Position numbers and translations under genes: made by a program. The notes under the pieces are model-generated. The model did not search any database. It saw only the letters and a program-made list of their open reading frames with translations, and was not told where the DNA came from. From Marinibacterium anthonyi (GTDB taxonomy: Bacteria > Pseudomonadota > Alphaproteobacteria > Rhodobacterales > Rhodobacteraceae): 64,000 nt of DNA. The stretch is from positions 1,103,501 to 1,167,500 of the forward strand of contig CP031585.1 of assembly GCA_003217735.2 (NCBI GenBank). The letters are read 5' to 3'. This document shows positions 37,188-46,593 of this stretch, piece by piece (position 1 is the first letter of the stretch; each line of letters starts with the position of its first letter).

Positions 37188-38156
37188 ATGGACAAGACAA
37201 TGGACAAGGCCGCCCCCCGGCCCCGAACCGCCACCGTATCGCGCGCCCCGGTCATCGCCCGGATCCGCGACAGCGACCTGTGGTATTCCTTTCGCACGCA
37301 TCCTTCGGCGATCTTCGCCGCGCTGTTGCTGGCCGCCGTGGCGGCGACCGCGGTCCTGGCGCCGGTGATCACGCCGCAGAACCCCTATGACCTGGCCGCG
37401 CTTGAGCTGTGGAATTCCGAGATCCCGCCGATCTGGAATGCCGATGGCCAGTGGCCCTATGTGCTGGGCACCGACACGCAGGGGCGCGATATCCTGTCGG
37501 CGATCCTGTACGGGTCGCGGATTTCGCTGGTGATCGGCTTTGCCTCGGTGATCCTGGCGCTGAGCGTCGGGCTGGCCCTGGGTCTGGTTGCCGGGTATTT
37601 CGGCGGCTGGGTCGACAACGTGATCATGCGGGTGGGCGACGTGCTGTTGTCGATGCCCTTCATCCTGATCGCCATCCTGATCACCGCCATCGCCAGCGCG
37701 TCCCTGCCCACGGGGCTGAAGGACGTTCTGGCCGCGCCGATCCTGATCTTTGCCATCGCCGTGCCGTCCTGGGTGCAATACGCGCGCACGGTGCGCGCCT
37801 CGGCCATGGTGGAGGGGCGCAAGGAATACGTGCAGGCGGCGCGGCTGATCCGGGTGAAGGCCTGGCGGATCATGCTGCACCACATCCTGCCCAATTGCAT
37901 GACGCCGATCATGGTGGCCGCGACGCTGAACTTCGGCCTGGCGATCCTGTCCGAGGCGACGCTGTCGTTCCTGGGCGTCGGCATGCCGCCCGATCAGCCC
38001 AGCCTTGGCACGCTGATCCGGATCGGCAATCAATACCTGTTCTCGGGGCTCTGGTGGATCGTGGTGTTCCCGTCGATCCAGCTGTGCCTGATCGTCCTGT
38101 CGGTCAACATGATCGGCGACTGGCTGCGCGACGCGCTCAATCCCAAACTTCGGTGA
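37188..38156 (+). CDS. ABC transporter permease (DppC-like)
   Basis: 322 residues. Second membrane subunit: N-terminal helix FAALLLAAVAATAVLAPVI, the GTDTQGRDILSAILYGSRISL block and the EAA loop RKEYVQAARLIRVKAWRIMLHH. Candidate starts cluster at 37161-37188; 37188 lies six nt after GGAG. Its stop overlaps the start of the next gene (TGATG). Confidence 0.9.
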   Translation: MDKTMDKAAPRPRTATVSRAPVIARIRDSDLWYSFRTHPSAIFAALLLAAVAATAVLAPVITPQNPYDLAALELWNSEIPPIWNADGQWPYVLGTDTQGRDILSAILYGSRISLVIGFASVILALSVGLALGLVAGYFGGWVDNVIMRVGDVLLSMPFILIAILITAIASASLPTGLKDVLAAPILIFAIAVPSWVQYARTVRASAMVEGRKEYVQAARLIRVKAWRIMLHHILPNCMTPIMVAATLNFGLAILSEATLSFLGVGMPPDQPSLGTLIRIGNQYLFSGLWWIVVFPSIQLCLIVLSVNMIGDWLRDALNPKLR

Positions 38157-39343
38157 TGACCATGACTGCCACGACCCTGAAAAACACCCGCCCCATGGGC
38201 GCCCCTGCCACCGACATGCATATCGTCGACGGCCGCTTTGCCGCCGCCGCGCCGGAAGGTGCCGAGGTCATCGAGTGCGGCGGCCGCATCCTGATCCCCG
38301 GCCTGGTCGAGGCGCATACCCACCTGGACAAGTCGCTGCTGGGCCTGCCGTGGTATCGAAACGAGGTGGGGCCGCGCCTGATCGACAAGATCACCAATGA
38401 ACGCGAGGTGAAGGTTTCGCTGGGCCTCGACCCGCAGGTGCAAAGCGAACGGCACGCGATCCTTGCCATGTCCTACGGCTGCACGCATATCCGGTCCCAC
38501 GTGGACGTGGATACGCACCACGGGCTGGCGGGTGTCGAAGGCGTCATGGCCACGCGCGAAAAGCTGGCCGGGATGATCGACATCCAGATCGTGGCCTTCC
38601 CGCAATCGGGCATGATGACCCGCCCGGGCACCGCCGAGCTGATGGACGAGGCGCTGGCCATGGGGGCCGAGCTGGTCGGCGGGATCGATCCCTGCGGCAT
38701 GGAACGCGACCCCAAGGGGCACCTGGATACGGTGTTCGCGCTGGCCGAGAAACACGGCAAGCCGATCGACATCCACCTGCATGAACGCGACGCGCTGGGC
38801 TGGTATTCGATGGAGGAGATCATCGACCGCACCATCGCCCACGGCATGCAGGGCAAGGTCGCGATCAGCCATGCGTTCTGCCTGGGCGCGGTGGATCGGG
38901 GCTACGTGGCCGGCCTGCACGAGAAGCTGGCCGAGAACCGCATTCACATCCTGACCACCGCGCCCGCATCCGCCCCGGTGCCGGCGGTGAAGGAACTGAA
39001 CGCGCTGGGGATCCTTGTCGGGGCCGGCTGCGACGGGATCCGCGACACCTGGGGGCCCTATGGCAATTCCGACATGCTGGAACGCGCCATGTTCGTCGGC
39101 CTGCGCAACAACTTCCGCCGCGATGACGAGGTCGAACTGGCCTTGGAGGTCTGCACACATGGCGGCGCCGCGATCATGGAGGCCGAAGGCTATGGGCTGG
39201 AGATCGGCTGTGCCGCCGATTGCCTGCTGGTCGAGGGCGAGACGCTGGCCGAGGCCGTCGTCACCCGCGCGCCGCGCAAGCTGGTGATGAAGGGCGGCAA
39301 GGTCACCGCGCGCGACGGCACATGCGTGGTGGAAGCGCCGTGA
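38156..39343 (+). CDS. Amidohydrolase, cytosine-deaminase (CodA)-like
   Basis: 395 residues. Metal-site motifs: AHTHLDKS (His54, His56), IHLHERD, SHAFCLG and GCDGIRDTW with the catalytic Asp. CodA-type enzymes deaminate cytosine or related N-heterocycles, or hydrolyse cyclic amides, via a hydroxide on Fe/Zn. ATG overlaps the permease stop. Within a transport operon this suggests hydrolytic attack on the imported ligand. Confidence 0.88.
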   Translation: MTMTATTLKNTRPMGAPATDMHIVDGRFAAAAPEGAEVIECGGRILIPGLVEAHTHLDKSLLGLPWYRNEVGPRLIDKITNEREVKVSLGLDPQVQSERHAILAMSYGCTHIRSHVDVDTHHGLAGVEGVMATREKLAGMIDIQIVAFPQSGMMTRPGTAELMDEALAMGAELVGGIDPCGMERDPKGHLDTVFALAEKHGKPIDIHLHERDALGWYSMEEIIDRTIAHGMQGKVAISHAFCLGAVDRGYVAGLHEKLAENRIHILTTAPASAPVPAVKELNALGILVGAGCDGIRDTWGPYGNSDMLERAMFVGLRNNFRRDDEVELALEVCTHGGAAIMEAEGYGLEIGCAADCLLVEGETLAEAVVTRAPRKLVMKGGKVTARDGTCVVEAP

Positions 39344-40779
39344 GCACGGGCCGGACGCTTCTGACCGCCCGCTGGGTGATCGGCCATCGGGGTGGCCGCC
39401 ACGTGGTTTACGAAAACGGCGTGGTGGTGATCGACGGCGATGGCGTGCTGCATGTCGGCCCCGGCTTCGACGGCGCGGTGGCGCAGCGCATCGATTATGG
39501 GCAGGCGCTGATCTCGCCGGGGTTCATCGACCTGGACGCGCTGTCGGACCTGGATACGACGATCCTGGGGCTCGACAACGGGCCGGCCTGGCAAAAGGGC
39601 CGGGTCTGGCCGGAAAGCTATGTCGCGCGCGGCCCTTACGAGATGTATTCCCCTGAGGAACTGGCCTTTCAGAAGCGCCACGCCTTTGCCCAGCTGATCT
39701 GCAACGGGATCACCACGGCGCTGCCCATCGCGTCGCTTTTCTACCGGGAATGGGGCGAAACGGACGTGGAATTCGAGGCCGCCGCGGTCGCGGCGGAAGA
39801 GATCGGCCTGCGGGTCTATCTGGGACCTGCCTATCGCACCGGCGGGCAGGTCACCGACGACGCGGGCAACATTCGCGCGATCTACGACGAGGGCAGGGGC
39901 CTTGCCGGGCTGGACGCCGCCGCCGCCTTTGCCGCCCGCATCGATGGGCGGGCCAATGGCCTGATCCGCGCCATGTTCGCCCCCGACCGGATCGAGACCT
40001 GCACCGAAACGCTGCTGAAACGCACCGCCGCCATCGCCGCTGAAATGGGCGCGCCGGTCCGCCAGCATTGCAGCCAGTCGCCCGTCGAACTGCGGCTGGT
40101 GCGCGAACAGCACGGGACGACGCCGATCGAATGGCTGGACGGCCTCGGCGTGCTGGCGACGAACTGGCTGCTGCCCCATGGCACCCAGGCGACGGATGCG
40201 GAATTCGCCCTGATCGCCGCGTCGGGTGCGACACTGGTGCATTGCCCGCTGGTGTCGGCCCGCCACGGCGGCCTGTTGCGCAGCTTCCCGAACTGCCGCC
40301 GCATGGGCATCAACATCGGCCTTGGCACCGACACCTATCCCGCCGACATGATCCTGAACATGCAGCTGGGCCTGATGACCGCGCGGCTGGCCGAAGGCGC
40401 GCTGGCCGTCCGGTCCGAAGACCTGTTCGACGCCGCCACCCTCGGCGGCGCGCGGGCGCTGAACCGCCCCGACCTTGGCCGCCTGGAACCCGGCGCGAAG
40501 GCCGACATCACGGTGATCGACCTGTCGCGCAGCTTGCAGACCCCGGACCCGGTCCAGACCCTGATGACCAGCGCGTCGGGGCGGGACGTGCGCGACGTCT
40601 GGATCGACGGGCGGCGGGTGATGACAGACGGCGTCATCCCCGGCGTGGACGAAACGGCCGATGCCACCCGTGCCCAGGCCCAGTTCGACGGATTGATCGC
40701 GAAATACCCCGACCGGACGGTCGGCCAACCGCCTGTCACCGACATCTTCACCCCCAGCTACGCGAGGCCCAAGTCATGA
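39340..40779 (+). CDS. Amidohydrolase, chlorohydrolase/AtzA-like, lacking the N-terminal HxH
   Basis: 479 residues, GTG start overlapping the upstream stop. Amidohydrolase layout with RQHCSQS (His), LLPHGTQATDAE (His) and GLGTDTYPADM (Asp). The expected HxH after PGFID is replaced by D66-A-L68 (PGFIDLDALSDLD). The metal site may be reorganised, or the enzyme may use fewer ligands. Deaminase or dechlorinase activity cannot be assumed. Confidence 0.8.
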   Translation: MSTGRTLLTARWVIGHRGGRHVVYENGVVVIDGDGVLHVGPGFDGAVAQRIDYGQALISPGFIDLDALSDLDTTILGLDNGPAWQKGRVWPESYVARGPYEMYSPEELAFQKRHAFAQLICNGITTALPIASLFYREWGETDVEFEAAAVAAEEIGLRVYLGPAYRTGGQVTDDAGNIRAIYDEGRGLAGLDAAAAFAARIDGRANGLIRAMFAPDRIETCTETLLKRTAAIAAEMGAPVRQHCSQSPVELRLVREQHGTTPIEWLDGLGVLATNWLLPHGTQATDAEFALIAASGATLVHCPLVSARHGGLLRSFPNCRRMGINIGLGTDTYPADMILNMQLGLMTARLAEGALAVRSEDLFDAATLGGARALNRPDLGRLEPGAKADITVIDLSRSLQTPDPVQTLMTSASGRDVRDVWIDGRRVMTDGVIPGVDETADATRAQAQFDGLIAKYPDRTVGQPPVTDIFTPSYARPKS

Positions 40780-41750
40780 CTGACATCGTTCTGGACGTGC
40801 GCAACCTGCGTGTCGAATTCCCCACCCGCAAGGGTGTTCTGACCGCCGTCGACGACATCTCGCTGCAGATCCGGCGAGGGGAAATCCTGGGCATGGTCGG
40901 CGAATCCGGCGCCGGAAAATCCATGACCGGCATGGCGATCCTGGGCCTGCTGGAACCGCCGGGCCGCATCGCGTCGGGGTCCATCCACCTGTCGGGCGAC
41001 CGTATCGATGACCTGGACGACCACGCCATGCAGGCGATCCGGGGGCGGCGCATCGGGGCGATCTTTCAGGATCCGCTGACCTCGCTGAACCCGCTGTTCC
41101 GGGTCGGCGACCAGCTGGTCGAAACCATCCGCCTGCACACCGACCTGGACAAGGCGCAGGCCCGCGCCCGCGCGAAGGAGCTGATGCGCGAGGTCGGCAT
41201 CCCGGCGGTGGAGGAACGCATCGACAATTACCCGCACCAGTTCTCGGGCGGGATGCGCCAGCGCATCGTCATCGCCCTGGCGCTGTGCGCCGAACCCGAA
41301 CTGATCGTGGCCGATGAACCGACCACGGCGCTGGACGTGTCGATCCAGGCGCAGATCACCGCGCTGCTGAAACGGCTGTGCCGGGACCGGGGCACGGCGG
41401 TGATGCTGGTGACCCACGACATGGGCGTGATCGCCGAAACCGCCGATCGGGTCGCCGTCATGTACGCCGGGCGCCTGGCCGAGGTGGGCGCCGTCGACGA
41501 TGTCGTGCGCCGCCCCAAACACCCCTATACCGTGGGCCTCATGGGGTCGATCCCGTCGCTGCGCACCGATGTCGAGGAACTTCAGATGATCCCCGGATCC
41601 ATGCCCCGGCTGGACGCCATCCCGCCGGGCTGCGCCTTCAACCCGCGCTGTGCCCATGCCGGGCCCAAATGCCGGGCCGAGGTGCCCCATCTCGCGCAAA
41701 CCGCAACCGGCGCCGCCTGCTGGCTTGCCACCGAAGGAGCCGCCGCATGA
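40776..41750 (+). CDS. ABC transporter ATP-binding protein (DppD-like)
   Basis: 324 residues. Walker A GESGAGKSM, FQDPLTSLNP Q-loop, signature FSGGMRQR, Walker B LIVADEPTTALD, H-loop VTHD, and a C-terminal Cys-containing oligopeptide-family tail (CAFNPRCAHAGPKC) that may bind an Fe-S or metal site. ATGA overlap with the previous stop. Confidence 0.93.
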   Translation: MTDIVLDVRNLRVEFPTRKGVLTAVDDISLQIRRGEILGMVGESGAGKSMTGMAILGLLEPPGRIASGSIHLSGDRIDDLDDHAMQAIRGRRIGAIFQDPLTSLNPLFRVGDQLVETIRLHTDLDKAQARARAKELMREVGIPAVEERIDNYPHQFSGGMRQRIVIALALCAEPELIVADEPTTALDVSIQAQITALLKRLCRDRGTAVMLVTHDMGVIAETADRVAVMYAGRLAEVGAVDDVVRRPKHPYTVGLMGSIPSLRTDVEELQMIPGSMPRLDAIPPGCAFNPRCAHAGPKCRAEVPHLAQTATGAACWLATEGAAA

Positions 41751-42733
41751 GCGATCACGTGAACATCCGCCCCAACGCGATCCTGGAGGTCGACGGGCTG
41801 GAACGCCGCTTCGATGTGTCCGCGCCCTGGTTGAACCGGGTGATCGAACGCAAGCCGCGCCGCACGCTGCACGCCGTCGACGGGGTGGATTTCGTCATCC
41901 AGCGTGGCCAGACGCTGGCGCTGGTGGGGGAATCCGGCTGCGGGAAAAGCACCATCGCCAAGCTGGTGACCGGGCTGCACGCGCCCTCGGGCGGCAAGAT
42001 CCGGTTTCATGGCGATCGCGACCGGCTGCAGATGATCTTTCAGGACCCGTTCGCCAGCCTGAACCCGCGCTGGCGGGTGGGCCGCATCATCGCCGAACCG
42101 CTGCGCACCCTGCGCCCCGACACGCCCGCCGATCAGGTCGCGGCAAGGGTGGACGAGCTGTTGCGCATCGTCGGGCTGGCGCCCTCGGACGGGGTGAAGT
42201 TCCCGCACGAATTTTCCGGCGGGCAGCGGCAAAGGATTTCCATCGCCCGCGCGCTGGCGGGGGAGCCTGAATTCCTGGTCTGTGACGAACCCACCTCGGC
42301 GCTGGACGTGTCGGTGCAGGCGCAGGTGCTGAACCTGATGAAACGGCTGCAGAAGGACATGGGGCTGACCTATCTGTTCATCAGCCACGACCTGAGCGTC
42401 GTGCGCCACATGGCCGACGTGATCGCCGTAATGTACCTGGGCCGCATCGTGGAAATCCAGCCCACCGCCGACCTGTTCGCCAACCCGCTGCATCCCTACA
42501 CGCGGCTGCTGCTGGACACGATCCCCGACCTCGACGCCCCCAAACGCGACCGCACCCCGATGGGCGGAGAGGTCCCTTCGCCCGTATCGCCGCCCCCGGG
42601 GTGCAGTTTTCATCCCCGCTGTCCGCTGGCCTTCGACCGTTGCCGCCGGGACCGGCCCCAGCGCCGGGCCGATGTGCACGACCGACGCGTCGCCTGCTTT
42701 GCAGCCGAAGCCGGGGGATCGGCCCATGTATGA
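41747..42733 (+). CDS. ABC transporter ATP-binding protein (DppF-like)
   Basis: 328 residues. Walker A GESGCGKST, FQDPFASLNPRW, signature FSGGQRQR, Walker B LVCDEPTSALD, H-loop SHDLSVV, and a C-terminal Cys motif (CSFHPRCPLAFDRC). Second nucleotide-binding subunit of the uptake system. ATGA overlap at both ends; it overlaps the next gene by 8 bp. Confidence 0.93.
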   Translation: MSDHVNIRPNAILEVDGLERRFDVSAPWLNRVIERKPRRTLHAVDGVDFVIQRGQTLALVGESGCGKSTIAKLVTGLHAPSGGKIRFHGDRDRLQMIFQDPFASLNPRWRVGRIIAEPLRTLRPDTPADQVAARVDELLRIVGLAPSDGVKFPHEFSGGQRQRISIARALAGEPEFLVCDEPTSALDVSVQAQVLNLMKRLQKDMGLTYLFISHDLSVVRHMADVIAVMYLGRIVEIQPTADLFANPLHPYTRLLLDTIPDLDAPKRDRTPMGGEVPSPVSPPPGCSFHPRCPLAFDRCRRDRPQRRADVHDRRVACFAAEAGGSAHV

Positions 42734-43223
42734 GGACCGCTTCATGCGCCGCGCCATCGAGATCTCGGCTCGGGCGCTCGACGTGCCGGGGACGGAACCC
42801 TTCGGCGCCGTCATCGTCAAGGATGGCCGCATCGTGGGGGAGGGGCTTAACCGGTCGGTGATGAACCAGGACCCGACATCGCATGGCGAGACCGAGGCGA
42901 TCCGCGATGCCTGCCGCAACCTCGGCACGGTCGATCTGCGGGGATGTACGCTGTATTCCAGCTGCGAACCCTGTGCCTTGTGCGTTGCGGCGATGAACAT
43001 CGCCGGGATCGCCGCGCTGTATTATGCCGCCGACAAGGGGCAGGCCGGCGCGGTCCTTGGCGACCTGCCCGAAGCGGCGCGGTTTCCGGTGGACGTGGAC
43101 CGGCTGAGCCATGAATGCGGCCACGCGGTGGGCGACCGGATCATGCCCGCCCAGCAGCGTCTGGACGATGACGCGGTGGCCATTCTGACGCAATGGGCCG
43201 GGATCGCGCGCGCCCGGCTCTGA
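42726..43223 (+). CDS. Cytidine/deoxycytidylate-fold nucleobase deaminase
   Basis: 165 residues. Zinc motif HGETEAI (catalytic Glu, with G in place of the usual A/C) and CEPCALCVAAM (PCxxC). The fold covers guanine, cytosine, tRNA-adenosine and related deaminases. Last gene of the heterocycle operon, overlapping the ATPase stop. Probably removes an exocyclic amine from a compound related to the imported ligand. Confidence 0.85.
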   Translation: MYEDRFMRRAIEISARALDVPGTEPFGAVIVKDGRIVGEGLNRSVMNQDPTSHGETEAIRDACRNLGTVDLRGCTLYSSCEPCALCVAAMNIAGIAALYYAADKGQAGAVLGDLPEAARFPVDVDRLSHECGHAVGDRIMPAQQRLDDDAVAILTQWAGIARARL

Positions 43224-43300
43224 CGTTCCGGACCCCGGGCGGGCCGCCCGGGACGACCCGCGCGGGTCAGGTGCATCGCGAGTGCGACCTTGCGCAGGTC

Positions 43301-43420
43301 ATGGCGCTGAACCGTGACCTGATGGACCGGGACGTTCTGCCGAAATGGCACAACCACGGGCGACTGAACGGTGACACCGCGCGCAGGGTCTTCCTGCGGC
43401 CCGACGCGGTGCGGGCGTGA
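43301..43420 (+). CDS. Possible 39-residue remnant or small ORF
   Basis: The frame after the deaminase gene reads MALNRDLMDRDVLPKWHNHG and ends RRVFLRPDAVRA. An in-frame GTG at 43271 would give HRECDLAQV before it. It looks protein-like but matches nothing recognised; it could be the tail of a decayed gene. Convergent with DUF4396. Confidence 0.2.
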   Translation: MALNRDLMDRDVLPKWHNHGRLNGDTARRVFLRPDAVRA

Positions 43421-43426
43421 CGGGGC

Positions 43427-44167
43427 TTACATCTGCTCCTTGATCCCCGCGCGGATCAGCCACCAGTTCACCGGGAAGGCGGTGACGAAACCGCACAGCA
43501 TGGCGATCTGCATCATCAGCCAGAATTCGACCGTGTCGGTGCGCAGTTCGGTGCCGATGACATGGGGAAACAGCCAGAAATGCGCGATGGCCATGAAGCC
43601 GTACATGCCCACCTGCCACGAGGTCAGCGAGGCGGCGTCGGCCTTGACGGCCTGTTCCAGCCCCTCGCGCACGCTGAGGTCGCGCATCGGCCGGATGGCA
43701 AAGTACTGGAAGGCCACGCCAAAGCCGAAGGCCAGGATGAAATCCAGGATCCACACGGCAAAGATCTGTTCGGGGAACAGCCAGTGCCAGCCGAAGGCGA
43801 CCGCGACGCCGGGCAGCAGGAAGGCCAGCCATTCGGCGACGATATCGCCCAGGGTGCACCCGCTGCCGCAATGCAGCGCGCCCTTGGCCACCGAGACCGC
43901 GAAGGGCGGCGTGTCCTTGTCCCCGGGATGGTGGTCGGGATGGGCGCCGTCATGACCGCCGTGCCGGTGCCCGCCCTCCGGCGCGCGCCCGGTGGCCAGG
44001 TACAGCGCAAGCACCAGCACGCTGCCGAACAGCGCGCACAGCGGCCAGACGAGGTTCATGATCCACATGTGCTGGGGGCGCCTGCGCAGGTCGACGACCA
44101 GCCAGATCGCGATGAGGCCGGACAGGGCAAGCGAGATCAGGGCGATGACATGAAGAGACTGGGGCAT
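43427..44167 (-). CDS. DUF4396 membrane protein
   Basis: 246 residues. Several hydrophobic helices, a His-rich loop (GGHRHGGHDGAHPDHHPG) and a GALHCGSGCTLGDIVAEW motif match DUF4396 proteins, often found near copper or heavy-metal genes. The His cluster could bind metal. Inner membrane. Function unproven. Confidence 0.85.
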   Translation of the reverse strand: MPQSLHVIALISLALSGLIAIWLVVDLRRRPQHMWIMNLVWPLCALFGSVLVLALYLATGRAPEGGHRHGGHDGAHPDHHPGDKDTPPFAVSVAKGALHCGSGCTLGDIVAEWLAFLLPGVAVAFGWHWLFPEQIFAVWILDFILAFGFGVAFQYFAIRPMRDLSVREGLEQAVKADAASLTSWQVGMYGFMAIAHFWLFPHVIGTELRTDTVEFWLMMQIAMLCGFVTAFPVNWWLIRAGIKEQM

Positions 44168-44291
44168 GGTGTCCTCTGCTTGGTTCCTTGAACCAACGGG
44201 GTTCCAGTGGTGGAAGGTTCCGGCGGAACCGGGAAAAAACCGTTCGGCGCCATTTCAGGGCAATCGGTCTGCACGGTGAAGACCGGCGTGA

Positions 44292-46316
44292 TCACGGCAG
44301 CGACAGGACCGTCGCTGTCGTCCGGGCCTGCCCATCCTGCAACGTCACGTCGGGCCGCCGCGTCGCTCCGGCGGCCACCAGGGCATCGGCAAGCCGGGCG
44401 TCGGACGGCGCCGGCTGATCCGGATCCGTCCCGACGGTCCCCGCAAAGACACGCAGACCGCCCTTGGTCACCCGGTTCGAACGCCAGAACCGCGCGCTGA
44501 TCGCCCCGCTTTTCGCCGCCAAAGCACCGGGCGGCACGAAGGACAGGTCATTGGGCGCTCCGTTCCAGAAATGCGACACGGTTTGGACGGTCGGATCCTG
44601 GTCCCGTGTCATGGCCGCGTAAAGCGCGTCCAGGATGCCGCCCAGGCTTGGCGGATGGGAGGCCGTCCAGCCCGCCGCCTGCACGGCATTTTCGACAGAG
44701 GCGGTATCGCGGGCGAGGATGATCAGGTTGATCGGGTGCAGCGGCGAGCCGAGCAGGGATTGCGTGACAGCCGGGAAATCCGCCTGCGTGCCCAGGGCGG
44801 AAGGATCGGCCAGCACCCGGTCGCTGTGCTGGACAGGCGGGGTCAGGGGCGGGGCGTAGACGGCGACGCTGGCGCCGGCGGCCCCGACCAGCAGGACCAT
44901 CGCGACGATCCCGGCCCGCCGCCAGCCCGTGGCCACGGGGCGCGGATCGGACGGGTGTGGCCGCTGGTGCAGGCGCCATTCGCTGACCGAGATGGCCACC
45001 AGCACCCAGAGCAGCCCGACCAGCCAGCCGTTCAGAACGTCGGTCAGGTAATGTTCGATCAGGTAGATCCGGCTGCCCCCGATGGCAAAGGCGGCAAGGC
45101 CGGCGGCCAGCAGGGCCGTTTCCGCCCGCAGCCGGCCCGCCCGCCAGATCACGTAGAACAGCATCGCGTAGAACCCGATGGAGGCCGCGGCGTGACCCGA
45201 GGGGAAGCTGTCGGAGGTTTCAAGGAAATAGCCCAGCGGAGAGCGTGGACGCTGGAAGATCATCTTCAGGATCGCGACCGACACGGTCGAGCCCAGGACC
45301 GAGACCAGCAGCCCGATCGCCAGCGCGCGGCGTCGTTGCAGTGCCAGCCAGATCAGCGCCGCCGCCATCAGCGCCCAGACCGCCGGCCAGCTGCCCAGGG
45401 CGGTAATGCGCGAGGCGATCAGGATCGGGACGGGCGCCTGGAAGGCGTGGATCAGTTCGGCAAGCCGCGCATCGAACTGCAGCATTTGGTCACCGGCCAC
45501 GAAATCGACCACGCTGTCCAGCCAGACACCGCCGACATACACGATGACAAGCGTCAGGCCGGTCAACGGCAACCCGGTAAAGACCGCCGGGTCAAAACGC
45601 GCGCTTGCCCAGTCCGCGCTGCGGGGATGCGCGCCGATCCATCGCCGCACGGGCGGCAGGTCGGCGGTGGCGCGCGCGGCAACGCCCAGCACGGTCAGCG
45701 CCAGGGGCAACAGGCGCAGCGCGGAATACAGCAGCCCCCAGAGCAGGGCCAGCAACAGCAGGACCATGGCCACCAGCAAGGCGACGCGGGTCAGGGCGCC
45801 ACCCAGCTGGCCCAGCACGTCACCCGCGACATAGCCCAGGGCCACATGCGCGATGGCATAGGGAAAAGCCCCGGCGATGTTCCACAGCACAAAGCGACGC
45901 CGCTCCATTCCCGCCATCGCCGCCGCCAGCGGCACCAGCCCCGACACGGGGCCAAGGAAGCGCCCCAGAACCAGCGCGCCGCCGCCGCGTTTCCGGAAGA
46001 GGGCCTGCGCGCGGTGAAAGACCTTCGACTGTTCGATCCGCCCGCGTCCCCGCATCCGCGTCATCGCCAGACGACCCGTCCAATAGCTCAGCTCGCACCC
46101 CAGGGCCGAGCCGATCGCGACGAACCAGACCAGATCGAAGAAATCGAGCAGGCCGCGCTGCGACAGGATCCCGCCGGCATCGACAATCAGCGTGCCCGGA
46201 ACGACGACCCCGGTGACAAAGAACGCCTCCAGCATCGAGGAGGCCCCGATCAGCCAGTAGGCAAGGGTTCCAAGCGACTGAAGGGACGGAAGGATCTGGT
46301 CGAGCGAAACAGTCAT
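44292..46316 (-). CDS. DedA (VTT) - PAP2 phosphatase - LssY C-terminal fusion membrane protein
   Basis: 674 residues in three parts. Residues about 1-210: SNARE-associated/DedA domain with GVVVPGTLIVDAGG and FLGPVSGLVPLAAAMAG. About 230-460: membrane PAP2 domain with LKMIFQRPRSP, SDSFPSGHAA and SRIYLIEHYLTDV (catalytic His pair). About 500-674: soluble LssY C-terminal domain. LssY-type proteins are linked to envelope lipid phosphate metabolism and type I secretion in Legionella. Next to the copper genes but not obviously part of them. Confidence 0.88.
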   Translation of the reverse strand: MTVSLDQILPSLQSLGTLAYWLIGASSMLEAFFVTGVVVPGTLIVDAGGILSQRGLLDFFDLVWFVAIGSALGCELSYWTGRLAMTRMRGRGRIEQSKVFHRAQALFRKRGGGALVLGRFLGPVSGLVPLAAAMAGMERRRFVLWNIAGAFPYAIAHVALGYVAGDVLGQLGGALTRVALLVAMVLLLLALLWGLLYSALRLLPLALTVLGVAARATADLPPVRRWIGAHPRSADWASARFDPAVFTGLPLTGLTLVIVYVGGVWLDSVVDFVAGDQMLQFDARLAELIHAFQAPVPILIASRITALGSWPAVWALMAAALIWLALQRRRALAIGLLVSVLGSTVSVAILKMIFQRPRSPLGYFLETSDSFPSGHAAASIGFYAMLFYVIWRAGRLRAETALLAAGLAAFAIGGSRIYLIEHYLTDVLNGWLVGLLWVLVAISVSEWRLHQRPHPSDPRPVATGWRRAGIVAMVLLVGAAGASVAVYAPPLTPPVQHSDRVLADPSALGTQADFPAVTQSLLGSPLHPINLIILARDTASVENAVQAAGWTASHPPSLGGILDALYAAMTRDQDPTVQTVSHFWNGAPNDLSFVPPGALAAKSGAISARFWRSNRVTKGGLRVFAGTVGTDPDQPAPSDARLADALVAAGATRRPDVTLQDGQARTTATVLSLP

Positions 46317-46593
46317 CAGGTCATCCGGGACAGGGCCGCATCTTGAAACGGCCCCGACCTGCCTAGGCGAATTGCCCGCCGGTTGCGAGACACGGAACGG
46401 GTTTCTTACGGAAATGTAAGTTGGTCATGGAGTCGTCCCGGGTCCTATGGCCCGGATCGGAAGGACAGCCCCCACCGACCCGAAAAGGTCGACAGGATGA
46501 CCCCCAGGGACCCCCAGGCCCCTCATCCCCGCGAACTGCGTTGCCGATCATTCCCGTGCTGGTGAACGCAGAGGTCCATGGCGCCGCGCGTGG

